8,020 nt of DNA, taken from the NCBI GenBank assembly GCA_025057735.1, contig JANWUU010000380.1, positions 1-8,020 on the forward strand, in the 5' to 3' direction. Positions 1 to 7,963 of this stretch are shown here, one piece after another; the stretch's first letter is position 1, and every line of letters starts with the position of its first letter. Position numbers and translations under genes: made by a program. The DNA comes from Burkholderiaceae bacterium. GTDB lineage: Bacteria; Pseudomonadota; Gammaproteobacteria; Burkholderiales; Burkholderiaceae. The notes beneath the pieces were generated by a model. It made no database searches. It was not told where the DNA came from and was given only the letters and a program-made list of their open reading frames with translations.

Positions 1-86
1 TCGTGCCGGTGCCGTCGCCGGCGCCCCGAGGCTGCGGCGCGCACCGAAAAATCCAATCGATTGAAGGCTTTGAGAAAGCTTCTCAT
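1..86 (-). CDS. Possible start of a further downstream gene, cut by window edge (doubtful)
   Basis: An ATG at 84-86, four bases after the rlmD stop, opens a minus-strand frame that stays open for 28 codons to the window edge. It begins MRSFLKAFNRLDFSV and becomes very Arg/His-rich near the edge. The spacing would suit another operon member. However, no Shine-Dalgarno sequence is visible, the start lies inside a small hairpin (71-85), and the product matches nothing I recognise. It could equally be untranslated trailer. All three minus-strand frames are open here, so openness alone means little. Confidence 0.15.
   Translation of the reverse strand, partial: MRSFLKAFNRLDFSVRAAASGRRRRHRH
63..85 (-). 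terminator. Small hairpin after rlmD, possible weak terminator or 3' end structure
   Basis: Just beyond the rlmD stop there is a perfect 6-bp inverted repeat, TGAGAA (71-76) with TTCTCA (80-85) around a 3-base loop. An alternative stem pairs GAAGGCTTT (63-71) with AAAGCTTC (75-82) with one bulged base. A short T run (minus strand, complement of 47-51) lies more than ten bases past the stem rather than directly after it. This is not a textbook intrinsic terminator. It could be a processing or 3'-stabilising hairpin, or chance. Confidence 0.25.
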
Positions 87-90
87 GTTA

Positions 91-1458
91 TCACGCAGCA
101 CTGTCGCGGCAGCCCTCGCCCGCGGTCAGCAGCGCGATCGACTCGACGTGCGCGGTATGCGGGAACATGTTGACCACACCGGCAGCCTGCAGCGTCCAAC
201 CGCCCTCGTGGCAAAGGACCGCGCAATCGCGCGCCAGCGTCGCCGGGTTGCAGGACACGTAGACGATGCGGCTGGGCCGCCGCCGCGCCGCCGCCAACGA
301 ACGGGCTACCGCGAGCGCGCCTTCGCGCGGCGGATCGAGCAGTACCGCAGCGACGCCGGCACCGAGTTCGTCCCAGTCGGCCTCGGTCCAGCGGAACAGG
401 TCGCGTGCGAGGAAGCGCACCCGCTGCGCCAGGCCGTTGGCGGCCGCCGCCTGGCGCGCGCGCTCCAGGAACGCGGCGTTACCCTCGATGCCGAGGACGG
501 CCCCCGCCCGTCGCGCCAGCGGCAGCGTGAAGTTGCCCAGGCCGCAGAAGAAGTCGATGACGGTTTCCTGCGGCTGCGGTGACAGCAGTTGCAGCGCGCG
601 TCGCACCAGGACCTCGTTGACGGCGTGATTGACCTGGGTGAAATCGGTCGGCGCGAACGGCAGGGTCACCGCCGGCTCGCGCAGCGTCAGCGACAGCGTG
701 GAACGCCCGCCAGCGGCCAGCGGTGCGGCGGTTTGCGGGCCGCCGGGCTGCAGCCAGAACTCCACGCCGTGCTGCCGCTCGAAGGCGAGCAGCCGCTGCA
801 CGTCCTCGACCGTGGGCGGCTGCAGCACTCGCAGGACCAGTGCGTAGCGCATGCGCCCCGCCTCCTCGGCGGCCGCCAGCTCGATCTGCGGCAGGCGGTC
901 ACGCAGGGAAAGTTGCGCGACGAGCGCACGCAGCGCCGGCAGCAGCGCGCCGATGGCGCGCGGCAGGACATGGCACGTGCCCATGTCGGCCACATAGCTG
1001 CTGGCGCGCTCGTGAAAGCCCACCAGGACCCCACCCTTCCTCGCCACGTACCGCACCGACAGGCGCGCGCGCTGACGGTAGTGCCAGGGCGGACCCGCCA
1101 CGGGCCGCAGCAGCAGCCGCGGCCGCAACCGTGCCAGGTGCCAGAGCGTGTCCTCCAGCACGCGCTGCTTGATCGCCAGCTGCGCGCGCGCCTGAAGATG
1201 CTGCATCGAGCAGCCACCGCAGGCGCCGCTGCGCAGCCCGAAATGCGGGCAACGCGGCGGCACGCGCTGCGAGCTGGCGCGCAGCACCTGCAGCAGGCGC
1301 GCGCTGTCGTAGCTCGGCTTGCGTCGCTGCAGCACCGCCCGCACGCGTTCGCCCGGTAGCGCGCCGGCCACGAACACCACCTTGCCGTCGCGCCGGGCCA
1401 CGCCCCGGCCCTCGAGATCGAGCGACTCGATCTCGACGTCGAACGTTTCCTCGCTCAC
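91..1458 (-). CDS. rlmD: 23S rRNA (uracil-1939-C5)-methyltransferase RlmD
   Basis: SAM-dependent enzyme that makes 5-methyluridine at position 1939 of 23S rRNA. The product is 455 aa, close to the usual 430-450. Residues 1-60 form a TRAM RNA-binding domain. Four cysteines fit the [4Fe-4S] cluster: C70, C80, C83 and C162. The C70-C80 gap is longer than the E. coli one as I remember it. The methyltransferase fold follows, with a SAM loop DFFCGLGNF (303-310), QVNH (275-278), DPPREG (375-380), the nucleophile C403 in [12 protein letters not shown], and the base E439 in HVESIAL. The start is GTG at 1456-1458. The frame runs open further upstream, but that part overlaps the exonuclease gene, and the TRAM domain begins directly after this GTG. 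It overlaps the exonuclease stop by four bases (GTGA) with no Shine-Dalgarno sequence, so translation is probably coupled. Confidence 0.95.
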   Translation of the reverse strand: MSEETFDVEIESLDLEGRGVARRDGKVVFVAGALPGERVRAVLQRRKPSYDSARLLQVLRASSQRVPPRCPHFGLRSGACGGCSMQHLQARAQLAIKQRVLEDTLWHLARLRPRLLLRPVAGPPWHYRQRARLSVRYVARKGGVLVGFHERASSYVADMGTCHVLPRAIGALLPALRALVAQLSLRDRLPQIELAAAEEAGRMRYALVLRVLQPPTVEDVQRLLAFERQHGVEFWLQPGGPQTAAPLAAGGRSTLSLTLREPAVTLPFAPTDFTQVNHAVNEVLVRRALQLLSPQPQETVIDFFCGLGNFTLPLARRAGAVLGIEGNAAFLERARQAAAANGLAQRVRFLARDLFRWTEADWDELGAGVAAVLLDPPREGALAVARSLAAARRRPSRIVYVSCNPATLARDCAVLCHEGGWTLQAAGVVNMFPHTAHVESIALLTAGEGCRDSAA

Positions 1459-2234
1459 GCCGCGGGCCAGGCCGCCAGGAATTCGCGCCAGTGCGCGCCG
1501 TCGAACTGCTGCAGCGCCGTGCGGACGAGCGCCAGCTCGTCGGCGTAGGCGCGTTCGTCGAGCAGGCCGCGCATCCGCTGGAAGCGGCAGTAGACGAGAT
1601 AGGTGTTGACGACGTCGGTCTCGCAGTAGTTGCGGATCGCCGCCAGTTGACCGGCACGATAGGCGTCCCACACGCGCGCGCCGTCCAGGCCCAGCTTGCC
1701 CGGGAAACCGCACAGCCGCGCGATGTCGTCCAGCGGCGCCGCCGCGCGCGGCTGGTACAGCGCCAGCAAATCCATCAGGTCCAGATGGCGCGTGTGGTAG
1801 CGGTTGACGTAGTTGTTGAAGCGGAAGTCGCGGTCGTCGTCACCGAACTCCCAATAGCGCGCTGCGCCCACGCCGTGCAGCAGGCCGCGATAGTGCAGCA
1901 CCGGCAGGTCGAATCCGCCGCCGTTCCAGCTCACGAGCTGCGGCGTGTAGCGGTCGATCAGGCGGAAAAAGTCGGCGATCAGCTTGCCCTCGCCGTCGTG
2001 CTCGCTGCCCAGGCAGCGTACGCGCAGGCCGCCGGCGTCGCGAAAGGCGCAGCCGATGGCCACGATGCGCTGCAGGTGCAGCGGCAGGACCTCGGACCCC
2101 GACTTCTCCCGCCGCTCGGCGAGCGCGCGCGCCGCCACCTCGGCATCGTCCAGGGTTGCCCACTCTGGCCGCAGGCGGCGCAGCCCCGCCACGTCCGGGA
2201 CGGTCTCCAGATCGAAGCACAGGACGGGCGTCAT
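1455..2234 (-). CDS. PolB-like 3'-5' exonuclease (DnaQ fold, DNA_pol_B_exo2 type)
   Basis: A stand-alone proofreading-type nuclease domain of 259 aa. The three DEDD motifs are visible. ExoI is CFDLET with D8 and E10; ExoII is [12 protein letters not shown] with N104 and D109; ExoIII is [10 protein letters not shown] with Y203 and D207. Further Asp residues, D152 and D155, lie in HLDLMDLL. This pattern matches the family annotated as predicted 3'-5' exonuclease related to the PolB exonuclease domain (Pfam DNA_pol_B_exo2). There is no polymerase domain. Two metal ions and single-stranded or mismatched DNA ends are the expected cofactor and substrate by family; the physiological role is not known to me. 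ATG at 2232-2234 overlaps the nlpD stop as ATGA and has no Shine-Dalgarno sequence. The stop overlaps the rlmD GTG. The frame extends upstream of this ATG, but only antisense-like low-complexity residues inside nlpD precede it. Confidence 0.88.
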   Translation of the reverse strand: MTPVLCFDLETVPDVAGLRRLRPEWATLDDAEVAARALAERREKSGSEVLPLHLQRIVAIGCAFRDAGGLRVRCLGSEHDGEGKLIADFFRLIDRYTPQLVSWNGGGFDLPVLHYRGLLHGVGAARYWEFGDDDRDFRFNNYVNRYHTRHLDLMDLLALYQPRAAAPLDDIARLCGFPGKLGLDGARVWDAYRAGQLAAIRNYCETDVVNTYLVYCRFQRMRGLLDERAYADELALVRTALQQFDGAHWREFLAAWPAA

Positions 2235-3133
2235 CGGGGCGGCAGGTACCGCAGCGGGTCCACCGGCTTGCCACGATGACGGATCTCGAAGTGCAGCTTG
2301 GGCGCCGTCGTGTCGGTCTTGCCGAGCTCGGCAATCTTCTGCCCGCGTTTCACCGTCTGCCCCTGCTTGACGACGATGGCGCGATTGTGCGCGTAGGCGG
2401 AAATGAAATCGTCGCTGTGCTTCAGGATGACCAGGTTGCCGTATCCGCGCAGGCCGTTGCCCGCGTAGACCACCTCGCCATCGCTGGCGGCAAGCACCGC
2501 ATCCCCCTCGTTGCCGGCGATACCGATGCCCTTGCGACCGTCCGCAAACGGTTCGATGACCTTGCCTGCCGCCGGCCACTGCCAGAGCAGGCCGGACTCC
2601 GGCACGGCCGGCCTCGGCGTCGGCGCGGGTCTCGCTGCCGGATCTCCGCCCGATGCTGGCAGCCCCGCGGCGGGCGCGCGGGTGCCCGGTGCCGGCGCCG
2701 GTTCCAGCGGCCGCCCCTCGGCGGGAGCCGACGGCGCGACGTTGACCACGCCGACCACGACGCCCGCGCTTTCACCGGGAGGAGGCGCCACGCGCAGCGT
2801 CTGCCCCACCGAGATGCGGGACGGATCGTCCAGATGGTTCCAGCGCGCCAGATCCCGGTAATCCTGGCCGAAGGCCATCGCGATGCTGTACAGCGTATCG
2901 CCGCGCTGGACGACATACGTGCCGTCGCTCGCGTTGCGTTGCAGCGGTGCTGGCGTCGGTGCCGCCCCCGCAGCCGGCGGTGTGGTGACCGCCCCGGCCG
3001 CGGGCGCCGGCGGGCGCGACTTGTCGACAATGGGCGCTTCGCGCACGCCGCGCAGCGTGCACGCGGCCAGCAGCGCCGCCAGCAGCACGGACGCAAGCAG
3101 GGGACGCGCGGCGGCGAGAGTCGAATCGTTCAT
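2231..3133 (-). CDS. nlpD: NlpD-type lipoprotein: LysM plus degenerate M23 peptidase, murein amidase activator
   Basis: Predicted outer-membrane lipoprotein of 300 aa that would bind peptidoglycan and activate an AmiC-type N-acetylmuramoyl-L-alanine amidase at the septum (known role of NlpD in E. coli). Residues 1-24 are a lipoprotein signal peptide ending in a lipobox LAAC with C25. A LysM domain spans about 73-116 ([13 protein letters not shown] through ISVGQTLRV). A long Pro/Ala/Gly-rich linker runs about 117-185. A LytM/M23 domain spans about 190-297 and ends [18 protein letters not shown], very like E. coli NlpD. The zinc-site residues are degraded: the usual HxGxD reads KGIG (201-204), and the first His of HxH is K279, leaving only H281. 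That fits an activator rather than a hydrolase. ATG at 3131-3133 overlaps the pcm stop as ATGA. The gene after it is an exonuclease, not rpoS. Confidence 0.93.
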   Translation of the reverse strand: MNDSTLAAARPLLASVLLAALLAACTLRGVREAPIVDKSRPPAPAAGAVTTPPAAGAAPTPAPLQRNASDGTYVVQRGDTLYSIAMAFGQDYRDLARWNHLDDPSRISVGQTLRVAPPPGESAGVVVGVVNVAPSAPAEGRPLEPAPAPGTRAPAAGLPASGGDPAARPAPTPRPAVPESGLLWQWPAAGKVIEPFADGRKGIGIAGNEGDAVLAASDGEVVYAGNGLRGYGNLVILKHSDDFISAYAHNRAIVVKQGQTVKRGQKIAELGKTDTTAPKLHFEIRHRGKPVDPLRYLPPR

Positions 3134-3798
3134 TGGACACCCGTACGCAGCGGAACGAAGTGGACGGCACCGAATTCGCGGCGTCGGACGCGGCCCTGAT
3201 CGTCGCGCGTGGCAACGGACAGCCGCTGCACCTGCCCGCCGATCGGCGCCACGATGCAGCCGCCTGAGGCTAGCTGCGCGAACCAGGCCTCGGGCAGCTC
3301 AGGGGCGGCCGCCGCCACCACGATGGCGTCGAATGGCCCGCAGGCGGGCAGCCCGAGCGTGCCGTCGCCATAGAGGAGGTGCAGATTCGCCAGCCGCAGC
3401 GGACGCACGTTCGCGCGCGCACGCTCGTGCAATGCGCGCAGCCGCTCCAGCGAGTACACGGTGCCGAAGACATGCGCCAGCACGGCCGCCGCGTAGCCGC
3501 AGCCGGTGCCGATCTCCAGGACCTTCAATGCGCGCGCATCCGGTCGGCCGGCCAGTGCCAGCTCGGCACTGCGGGCCACGATCCACGGCTGCGAGATCGT
3601 CTGTCCGTGCCCGATCGGCAGGGCGGTGTCCTCATAGGCGCGGCTGGCGAGCGCCGGATCGACGAAGGCGTGCCGCGGCACCGCCGCCATCGCCGCCAGG
3701 ACGCGGGCATCGCGGATGCCGGCCTCGCGCAGACGCGCCACCATCCGCTCGCGCACACGCTCGGACGCGAGCCCGCCGTTGGCGGTCGCCGCCTTCAT
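3130..3798 (-). CDS. pcm: Protein-L-isoaspartate O-methyltransferase
   Basis: Cytosolic repair enzyme that methylates L-isoaspartyl residues in aged proteins with S-adenosylmethionine, starting their return to normal aspartate. The product is 222 aa; E. coli Pcm is about 208, and the surplus is mostly at the N terminus. Diagnostic stretches are PRHAFVD (41-47), the family-specific GHGQTISQP (63-71), SAM motif [11 protein letters not shown] (93-102), YGDGTLG (143-149) and [15 protein letters not shown] (156-170). The motifs are complete, so the enzyme should be active. ATG at 3796-3798 overlaps the surE stop as ATGA with no Shine-Dalgarno sequence. The surE-pcm-nlpD order is conserved across many proteobacteria. 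Confidence 0.96.
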   Translation of the reverse strand: MKAATANGGLASERVRERMVARLREAGIRDARVLAAMAAVPRHAFVDPALASRAYEDTALPIGHGQTISQPWIVARSAELALAGRPDARALKVLEIGTGCGYAAAVLAHVFGTVYSLERLRALHERARANVRPLRLANLHLLYGDGTLGLPACGPFDAIVVAAAAPELPEAWFAQLASGGCIVAPIGGQVQRLSVATRDDQGRVRRREFGAVHFVPLRTGVQ

Positions 3799-4541
3799 GG
3801 CGACTGCAGCCAGCGCATCACGGCCGGCAGCTGGCCCGTGTGCGTCAGGTCGATCTGCAGCGGCGTGACGGAGACGTAGCCCTGGGCGGTGGCGAAGAAG
3901 TCCGTGCCCTCGCCCGCATCCTTGGCTGGCCCGGACGGGCCGATCCAGTAAATGGTGTCGCCGCGCGGGCTCTGCGCACGGATCACCGGCTCCGAGGGAT
4001 GCCGCTTGCCCAATCGCGTGGCGACGATGCCGCGCAGCTCGCCGCGCGGCAAATTGGGAATGTTCACGTTCAGAAGGCAGGGCTCCGGCAACGGTGAACG
4101 CGCGATGCGTCCGACGATCTCGGCGGCAACGGCCGCCGCCGCATCCAGGTGCCGGTAGCCCTTCTCCACCAGGGAGAAGGCGATCGACGGGATGCCGAGC
4201 ACAAATCCCTCCATGGCCGCCGCCACGGTGCCAGAGTAGATCGTGTCGTCGCCCATGTTCTGGCCGTCGTTGATGCCCGAGACCACCAGGTCCGGCCGTT
4301 GCGCGAGCAGCCCCGTGAGCGCGATGTGCACGCAGTCGGTGGGCGTGCCGTTGACGAACAGGAAGCCGTTGGCGCCGCGGTTGACCGTCAGCGGCCGGTT
4401 CAACGTCAAAGAGTTGCTGGCCCCGCTGTGGTTCTGCTCGGGCGCGATGACGAACACCTCGCCGAAGGGTCGCACCGCCTCGACCAGGGCCGCGAGGCCC
4501 GGCGCCAGATAGCCGTCGTCGTTCGAAACGAGGATCCGCAT
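3795..4541 (-). CDS. surE: 5'/3'-nucleotidase SurE
   Basis: Metal-dependent phosphatase acting on nucleoside monophosphates (and, in E. coli, short polyphosphate), linked to stationary-phase survival. The product is 248 aa; E. coli SurE is about 253. The N terminus [10 protein letters not shown] carries the metal ligands D8 and D9, with S39 in NHSGASNS and N91 in [14 protein letters not shown]. The substrate-site stretch [11 protein letters not shown] follows at 102-112, and [17 protein letters not shown] lies near the C terminus. The start was set at ATG 4539-4541 because SurE proteins begin exactly here. The frame runs open upstream, but through the tRNA gene. No Shine-Dalgarno sequence precedes the start. 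The gene lies 50 bases after the tRNA-Pro, with no terminator or obvious promoter between them, so it may share that transcript. Confidence 0.95.
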   Translation of the reverse strand: MRILVSNDDGYLAPGLAALVEAVRPFGEVFVIAPEQNHSGASNSLTLNRPLTVNRGANGFLFVNGTPTDCVHIALTGLLAQRPDLVVSGINDGQNMGDDTIYSGTVAAAMEGFVLGIPSIAFSLVEKGYRHLDAAAAVAAEIVGRIARSPLPEPCLLNVNIPNLPRGELRGIVATRLGKRHPSEPVIRAQSPRGDTIYWIGPSGPAKDAGEGTDFFATAQGYVSVTPLQIDLTHTGQLPAVMRWLQSP

Positions 4542-4591
4542 CGGTGCGAGAGCCGGCGGCGCGACGCGCGCATCGGCTTCGGCGTTGTCGT

Positions 4592-4669
<78 letters not shown>

Positions 4670-4678
4670 TCCGGGCGG

Positions 4679-4684
4679 ATTTTA
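4679..4684 (-). promoter_or_regulatory. Possible -10 box of the tRNA-Pro promoter
   Basis: On the minus strand TAAAAT lies ten bases ahead of the tRNA 5' end, followed by a GC-rich CCGCCCGG stretch that resembles the discriminator of stringently controlled stable-RNA promoters. No convincing -35 box appears 16-18 bases upstream, where the sequence is the GC-rich end of the MerR-like gene. The tRNA may instead be processed from the ihfA-merR transcript. Confidence 0.4.
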
Positions 4685-4700
4685 CACAGCGCCGCCGGCC

Positions 4701-5060
4701 TCAGCGCGCTGCGAGCAGCTCCCGGATCTGCTGCAGTTCGAGGCGCAGCGCCGCCACGTCCACCGCGCGGCCCTCGCGCTGCTCGCGTTCGGCCGCCTCC
4801 AGGCGGTTGCGCGCGCCGCTGATCGTGAAGCGCTGCTCATAGAGCAGCTCGCGGATGCGCCGCACCAGCAGCACCTCGTGATGCTGGTAGTAGCGCCGGT
4901 TGCCGTTGCGCTTGATCGGGCGCAGCTGCGTGAACTCCTGCTCCCAGTAGCGCAGCACGTGAGGCTTGACGCCGCACAGCTCGCTCACCTCGCCGATCGT
5001 GAAGTAGCGCTTCGGCGGGATCGGCGGCAGTTTGTCCGGACCGTCAGATCGGCTCTGCAT
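4701..5060 (-). CDS. MerR-family transcriptional regulator next to ihfA
   Basis: Small DNA-binding protein of 119 aa. A winged helix-turn-helix occupies about 17-60: [22 protein letters not shown] is the recognition unit and NGNRRYY (52-58) the wing. A basic, heptad-like helix (about 83-117, rich in Glu, Arg and Leu) should form the antiparallel dimer coil. There is no C-terminal effector domain, and only one cysteine (C29) is present, within the HTH, so metal sensing of the classic MerR kind is unlikely. A gene of this type commonly follows ihfA in beta- and gammaproteobacteria; its targets are not known to me. It starts at ATG 5058-5060, 55 bases after the ihfA stop, behind an inverted repeat that could affect its ribosome site. 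It ends 32 bases before the tRNA-Pro. Confidence 0.9.
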   Translation of the reverse strand: MQSRSDGPDKLPPIPPKRYFTIGEVSELCGVKPHVLRYWEQEFTQLRPIKRNGNRRYYQHHEVLLVRRIRELLYEQRFTISGARNRLEAAEREQREGRAVDVAALRLELQQIRELLAAR

Positions 5061-5062
5061 CG

Positions 5063-5105
5063 GAACGCTCGGCTGACCGTCGCCGCAGGCACCGCTTCAG
5101 CGTTC
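5063..5105 (-). repeat. 7-bp inverted repeat in the ihfA-merR gap
   Basis: GAACGCT and its exact reverse complement AGCGTTC occur at 5063-5069 and 5099-5105, separated by 29 bases. On the minus strand the second arm ends two bases before the merR ATG and contains the only Shine-Dalgarno-like bases (GAGCG). An inner CGGC/GCCG stem may stack inside the loop. The arms are too far apart for a normal MerR operator. An RNA structure occluding the start is possible, as is coincidence. Confidence 0.35.
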
Positions 5106-5115
5106 GCCGCCGCGC

Positions 5116-5484
5116 TCAGCGTGCCTCGGGCGGCTGCGTGACCGCAGACTTCAGTTTCTCGCTGGCGTGAAACGTCACCACGCGGCGCGCGGTGATCGCG
5201 ATCTCCTCGCCGGTCTTGGGATTGCGGCCGGGACGCTGCGGCTTGTCGCGCAGCAGGAAGTTGCCGAAACCGGACAGCTTGACCGCCTCGCCGCGCTCCA
5301 GCGCCTGGCGGATCTCGTCGAAGAAGCTGTCCACCATTTCCTTCGCTTCGCGCTTGTTCAGCCCGAGCCGCTCGAACAGGGCGTCGGCGAGTTCGGCCTT
5401 CGTCACGGTGCGTGCGGTCTTTTCGCCGGCGGCATGCGCGCCGTTCGCGGCGGCCGGCAGGTCGGGGAACTTGAATGCGGTCAT
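5116..5484 (-). CDS. ihfA: Integration host factor subunit alpha
   Basis: Nucleoid protein that, paired with IhfB, binds and sharply bends specific DNA sites in recombination, replication and transcription. With the start used here (ATG 5482-5484) it is 122 aa; E. coli IhfA is 99. The HU/IHF fold begins at VTKAEL (27-32) and includes [14 protein letters not shown] (42-55), KLSGFGNF (69-76) and the DNA-bending arm [10 protein letters not shown] (84-93), with the intercalating proline P89. [11 protein letters not shown] (102-112) closes the fold. Residues 1-26 form an Ala-rich extension absent from E. coli but, to my recollection, common in betaproteobacteria. An alternative ATG at 5500-5502, four bases after the pheT stop, would give 128 aa; neither start has a strong Shine-Dalgarno sequence. 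It is probably co-transcribed with pheT, as in E. coli. Confidence 0.94.
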   Translation of the reverse strand: MTAFKFPDLPAAANGAHAAGEKTARTVTKAELADALFERLGLNKREAKEMVDSFFDEIRQALERGEAVKLSGFGNFLLRDKPQRPGRNPKTGEEIAITARRVVTFHASEKLKSAVTQPPEAR

Positions 5485-5506
5485 TTGTTCTTCGGCCTGC
5501 ATCGCC

Positions 5507-7951
5507 CTACTGCCGCAGTCTCGCCGCCAGCCGCGCCTCGATTCCGGCGACGAGCGCGGCGACGGCATCGTCCGCTTCCGCGTCGCTCAACGTCTTTTCA
5601 GTATCTTGCAGAACACAGCGGAAGGCAAGGCTCTTTTCCTTAGTTAACAAGGCGTTAGCGGCCGCTTGCGCGACTTTGCTCGAATCCGGGCCGCGGTAGA
5701 CGTCGAACAGACGGATGTCGCGCAGGCAGGCGAGGCGCGGCTCGGTGCGCTGCAGGTCGGCCACCGTGTCCAGCACCCGCTGCACCGGCACGGCCGCATC
5801 GATCCAGAACGCGACGTCGCGGAAAATGGCCGGCGCTTTCGGCACCGGCGTGAAACGCGGCAGGGCGACCTCGCACAGCGGCTCCACCTCCACCTCGAAC
5901 AGCACGGGCGGCTGCGGCAACTCGTACTTCTGCTGCCAGCGCGGGTGCAGCTCGCCGATCACGCCGACCGTCCGCCCGTCGACCAGGATCCGCGCGCAAC
6001 GTCCCGGATGGCAGGCCGGATGCGTCGCCGCCTCGAAGCGCGCCGCGCCGCCCGCAAGCAGGCGCTCCAGGTCCCCCTTGACGTCGAAAAAATCGACCGG
6101 CCGCGGCGGCACACCCCACTGCTCGTCCTCCGCCGGACCGTAGGCCAGCGCCGCCAGCCGCAACGGCTGCGCGATGCCGGCCACCTGCAACGGTCCTTCC
6201 GCCTGCGCCGGGTCGCGCGCGAAGACGCGCCCCAGCTCGAACACGCGCACGCGGCTGGCCTGCCGGTTCAGGTTGAAACGCAGCGCCGCCACCAGCCCGC
6301 CGAGCAACGACGAACGCATCACGCTCATCTGGCTGGCGATCGGGTTGAGTACGCGGATGGGATCCGCGTTGCCTGCGAAGTCGGCCTCCCAGACCGGCTC
6401 GACGAAGGAGAAATTCACGAGCTCCTGATAGCCGAGCTGCACCATCGCCTGGCGCAGCGCGTGCGGCCCGCGGCGCGTCTCCGAGCGTCCCCGCATGGTC
6501 GTGCGGGCGAGTGGCGCCGCCGCCGGTATGCGCTCGTAGCCCCACAAACGGGCCACCTCCTCGATCAGGTCCTCCTCGATTTCCAGATCGAAGCGGTAGG
6601 GCGGCGGCGTGACCACCAGCGCGTCGTCTTCGCGGCGTGCCGCCAGGCCGAGTCGCGCGAACAGCGCCTCCATCTCGTGCGCCGTCACGTCGGCGCCGAT
6701 GACCTTGCGGCACCGATCGATGCGCATGCGCACCGGCCGCCGTGGCGGCAGACCCGTGACGTGATCGTCCACCGGTCCGATGCGTGTCTGTGCCGTGCCG
6801 CAGATGTCCACGATCAGCCGCGTCAGATACTCGAGGTGCTCGACGGTGGAGGCATAGTCGACGCCGCGCTCGAATCGGTGGGCCGCCTCGGTGGCGAAGT
6901 TGAAGCGGCGCGCCCGTCCCTGGATCGCCGTCGGCCACCAGAACGCGGCCTCCACGTAGACGTCGCGCGTCTGCAGCGTGACGGCGGTCGCCTCGCCCCC
7001 CATGATGCCGGCGAGCGACTCTACGCCGCGCGCGTCGGCGATGACGCCCACTGCGTCGTCCACCTCCACCCGCTGCCCGTTCAGCAGGACGAGCGACTCG
7101 CCGCGCCGGCCCCAGCGGACCTCGAGCCCGCCTTCGATTTTGGCCAGATCGAACACGTGCGACGGTCGGCCCAGCTCCAGCATCACGTAGTTCGAGATAT
7201 CGACCAGCGCCGAGATCGGCCGCTGGCCGCTGCGTTCCAGCCGCCGCTTCATCCATGCGGGCGTCTCGGCGGCCGCGTTCAGCCCCCGAATGATCCGCCC
7301 GGAAAAGCGCCCGCACAGGTCCGGCGCCAGCACCTGCACCGGCAGCCGCTCCTGCAATGTCGGGGCCACCGCGGCAAACGAGGGCATGCGCAGCGGCGCC
7401 CCGGTGATCGCCGCCACCTCGCGCGCCACACCGAGCACGCTCAGACAGTCTCCCCGGTTGGGCGTCAGCTTGATCGTGACACGGCGGTCGTCGAGCTCCA
7501 GGTAACGGCGCAGGTCGGTCCCGACCGGGGCGTCGGCAGGCAACAGCAGCAGCCCTCCGTGATCGTCCGCCAATCCGAGCTCGCGCGCCGAGCACAGCAT
7601 GCCGTGTGAATCGACGCCCCGCACGGCCGTGGCCTTGATCGTCACGCCCCCGGGCAGCGTCGCCCCTGGCAGGGCGCAGGGCACGCGCGCTCCCGCAGAT
7701 ACGTTCGGTGCGCCGCAGACGATGCGCAGCGGCGCCCCCTGGCCAGCATCGACCTCGCACACGCGCAGCCTGTCCGCATTGGGGTGCGAATCGACCCGCA
7801 GAACCTGCGCCACCACCACGCCGGCAAACGGCGGCGCCACCGGTTCCACCGCCTCGACCTCGAGGCCGGCCATCGTCAGCCGCGCGGCGAGTTCCTCGCT
7901 GCCGATCGGCGGATCGACATACGCGCGCAGCCACGCTTCGGAAAACTGCAT
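5507..7951 (-). CDS. pheT: Phenylalanyl-tRNA synthetase beta subunit
   Basis: The beta chain of the alpha2-beta2 enzyme that charges tRNA-Phe; it binds tRNA and edits mischarged Tyr-tRNA-Phe. The product is 814 aa, slightly longer than E. coli PheT (795). Domains in order: N-terminal segment 1-38, OB-fold tRNA-binding domain about 40-150, [16 protein letters not shown] (165-180), B3/B4 editing domain about 210-390, B5 domain about 405-480, catalytic-like core without active site about 490-695, and FDX-ACB anticodon-binding domain about 703-813. The editing-pocket residues expected from E. coli are present: H265 in GRPSHVF, E334, T354 and A356. A roughly 17-residue insertion sits in the FDX-ACB domain (755-771). 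The start is supported by a GAGGG Shine-Dalgarno sequence seven bases upstream. It lies ten bases after pheS. Confidence 0.97.
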   Translation of the reverse strand: MQFSEAWLRAYVDPPIGSEELAARLTMAGLEVEAVEPVAPPFAGVVVAQVLRVDSHPNADRLRVCEVDAGQGAPLRIVCGAPNVSAGARVPCALPGATLPGGVTIKATAVRGVDSHGMLCSARELGLADDHGGLLLLPADAPVGTDLRRYLELDDRRVTIKLTPNRGDCLSVLGVAREVAAITGAPLRMPSFAAVAPTLQERLPVQVLAPDLCGRFSGRIIRGLNAAAETPAWMKRRLERSGQRPISALVDISNYVMLELGRPSHVFDLAKIEGGLEVRWGRRGESLVLLNGQRVEVDDAVGVIADARGVESLAGIMGGEATAVTLQTRDVYVEAAFWWPTAIQGRARRFNFATEAAHRFERGVDYASTVEHLEYLTRLIVDICGTAQTRIGPVDDHVTGLPPRRPVRMRIDRCRKVIGADVTAHEMEALFARLGLAARREDDALVVTPPPYRFDLEIEEDLIEEVARLWGYERIPAAAPLARTTMRGRSETRRGPHALRQAMVQLGYQELVNFSFVEPVWEADFAGNADPIRVLNPIASQMSVMRSSLLGGLVAALRFNLNRQASRVRVFELGRVFARDPAQAEGPLQVAGIAQPLRLAALAYGPAEDEQWGVPPRPVDFFDVKGDLERLLAGGAARFEAATHPACHPGRCARILVDGRTVGVIGELHPRWQQKYELPQPPVLFEVEVEPLCEVALPRFTPVPKAPAIFRDVAFWIDAAVPVQRVLDTVADLQRTEPRLACLRDIRLFDVYRGPDSSKVAQAAANALLTKEKSLAFRCVLQDTEKTLSDAEADDAVAALVAGIEARLAARLRQ

Positions 7952-7958
7952 CGGGCCA

Positions 7959-7963
7959 CCCTC
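7959..7963 (-). promoter_or_regulatory. Shine-Dalgarno sequence of pheT
   Basis: The minus strand reads GAGGG seven bases ahead of the pheT ATG (7949-7951), overlapping the pheS stop codon TGA. It is the only strong ribosome site in the window and confirms the pheT start. Confidence 0.7.

Noticed and set aside
2..64. Plus-strand 20-codon open tail ending in TGA at 62-64, as the end of a convergent gene
   Set aside because: It is too short to judge, its composition is unremarkable Ala/Arg-rich sequence, and no recognisable C terminus is visible.
1459..1713. Longer upstream form of RlmD starting at an ATG at 1713
   Set aside because: The added 85 residues lie wholly within the exonuclease gene in another frame and look like shadow translation. 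The TRAM domain begins right after the GTG at 1458.
2883..4097. A 404-codon open frame on the plus strand opposite nlpD, pcm and surE
   Set aside because: It crosses three confidently identified genes on the other strand, and its translation is dominated by Arg, Ala and Pro with no domain signature.
5652..5666. NotI-like GCGGCCGC and GTTAAC palindromes near the end of pheT, as cloning scars
   Set aside because: Both lie in frame within a plausible PheT sequence, and such palindromes occur by chance in GC-rich DNA. There is no sign of vector sequence.
5666..7609. A 647-codon open frame on the plus strand opposite pheT
   Set aside because: It is antisense to a well-conserved gene, its product is Arg/His/Gln-rich low-complexity sequence with no recognisable motif, and such frames are expected from GC-rich codon bias.
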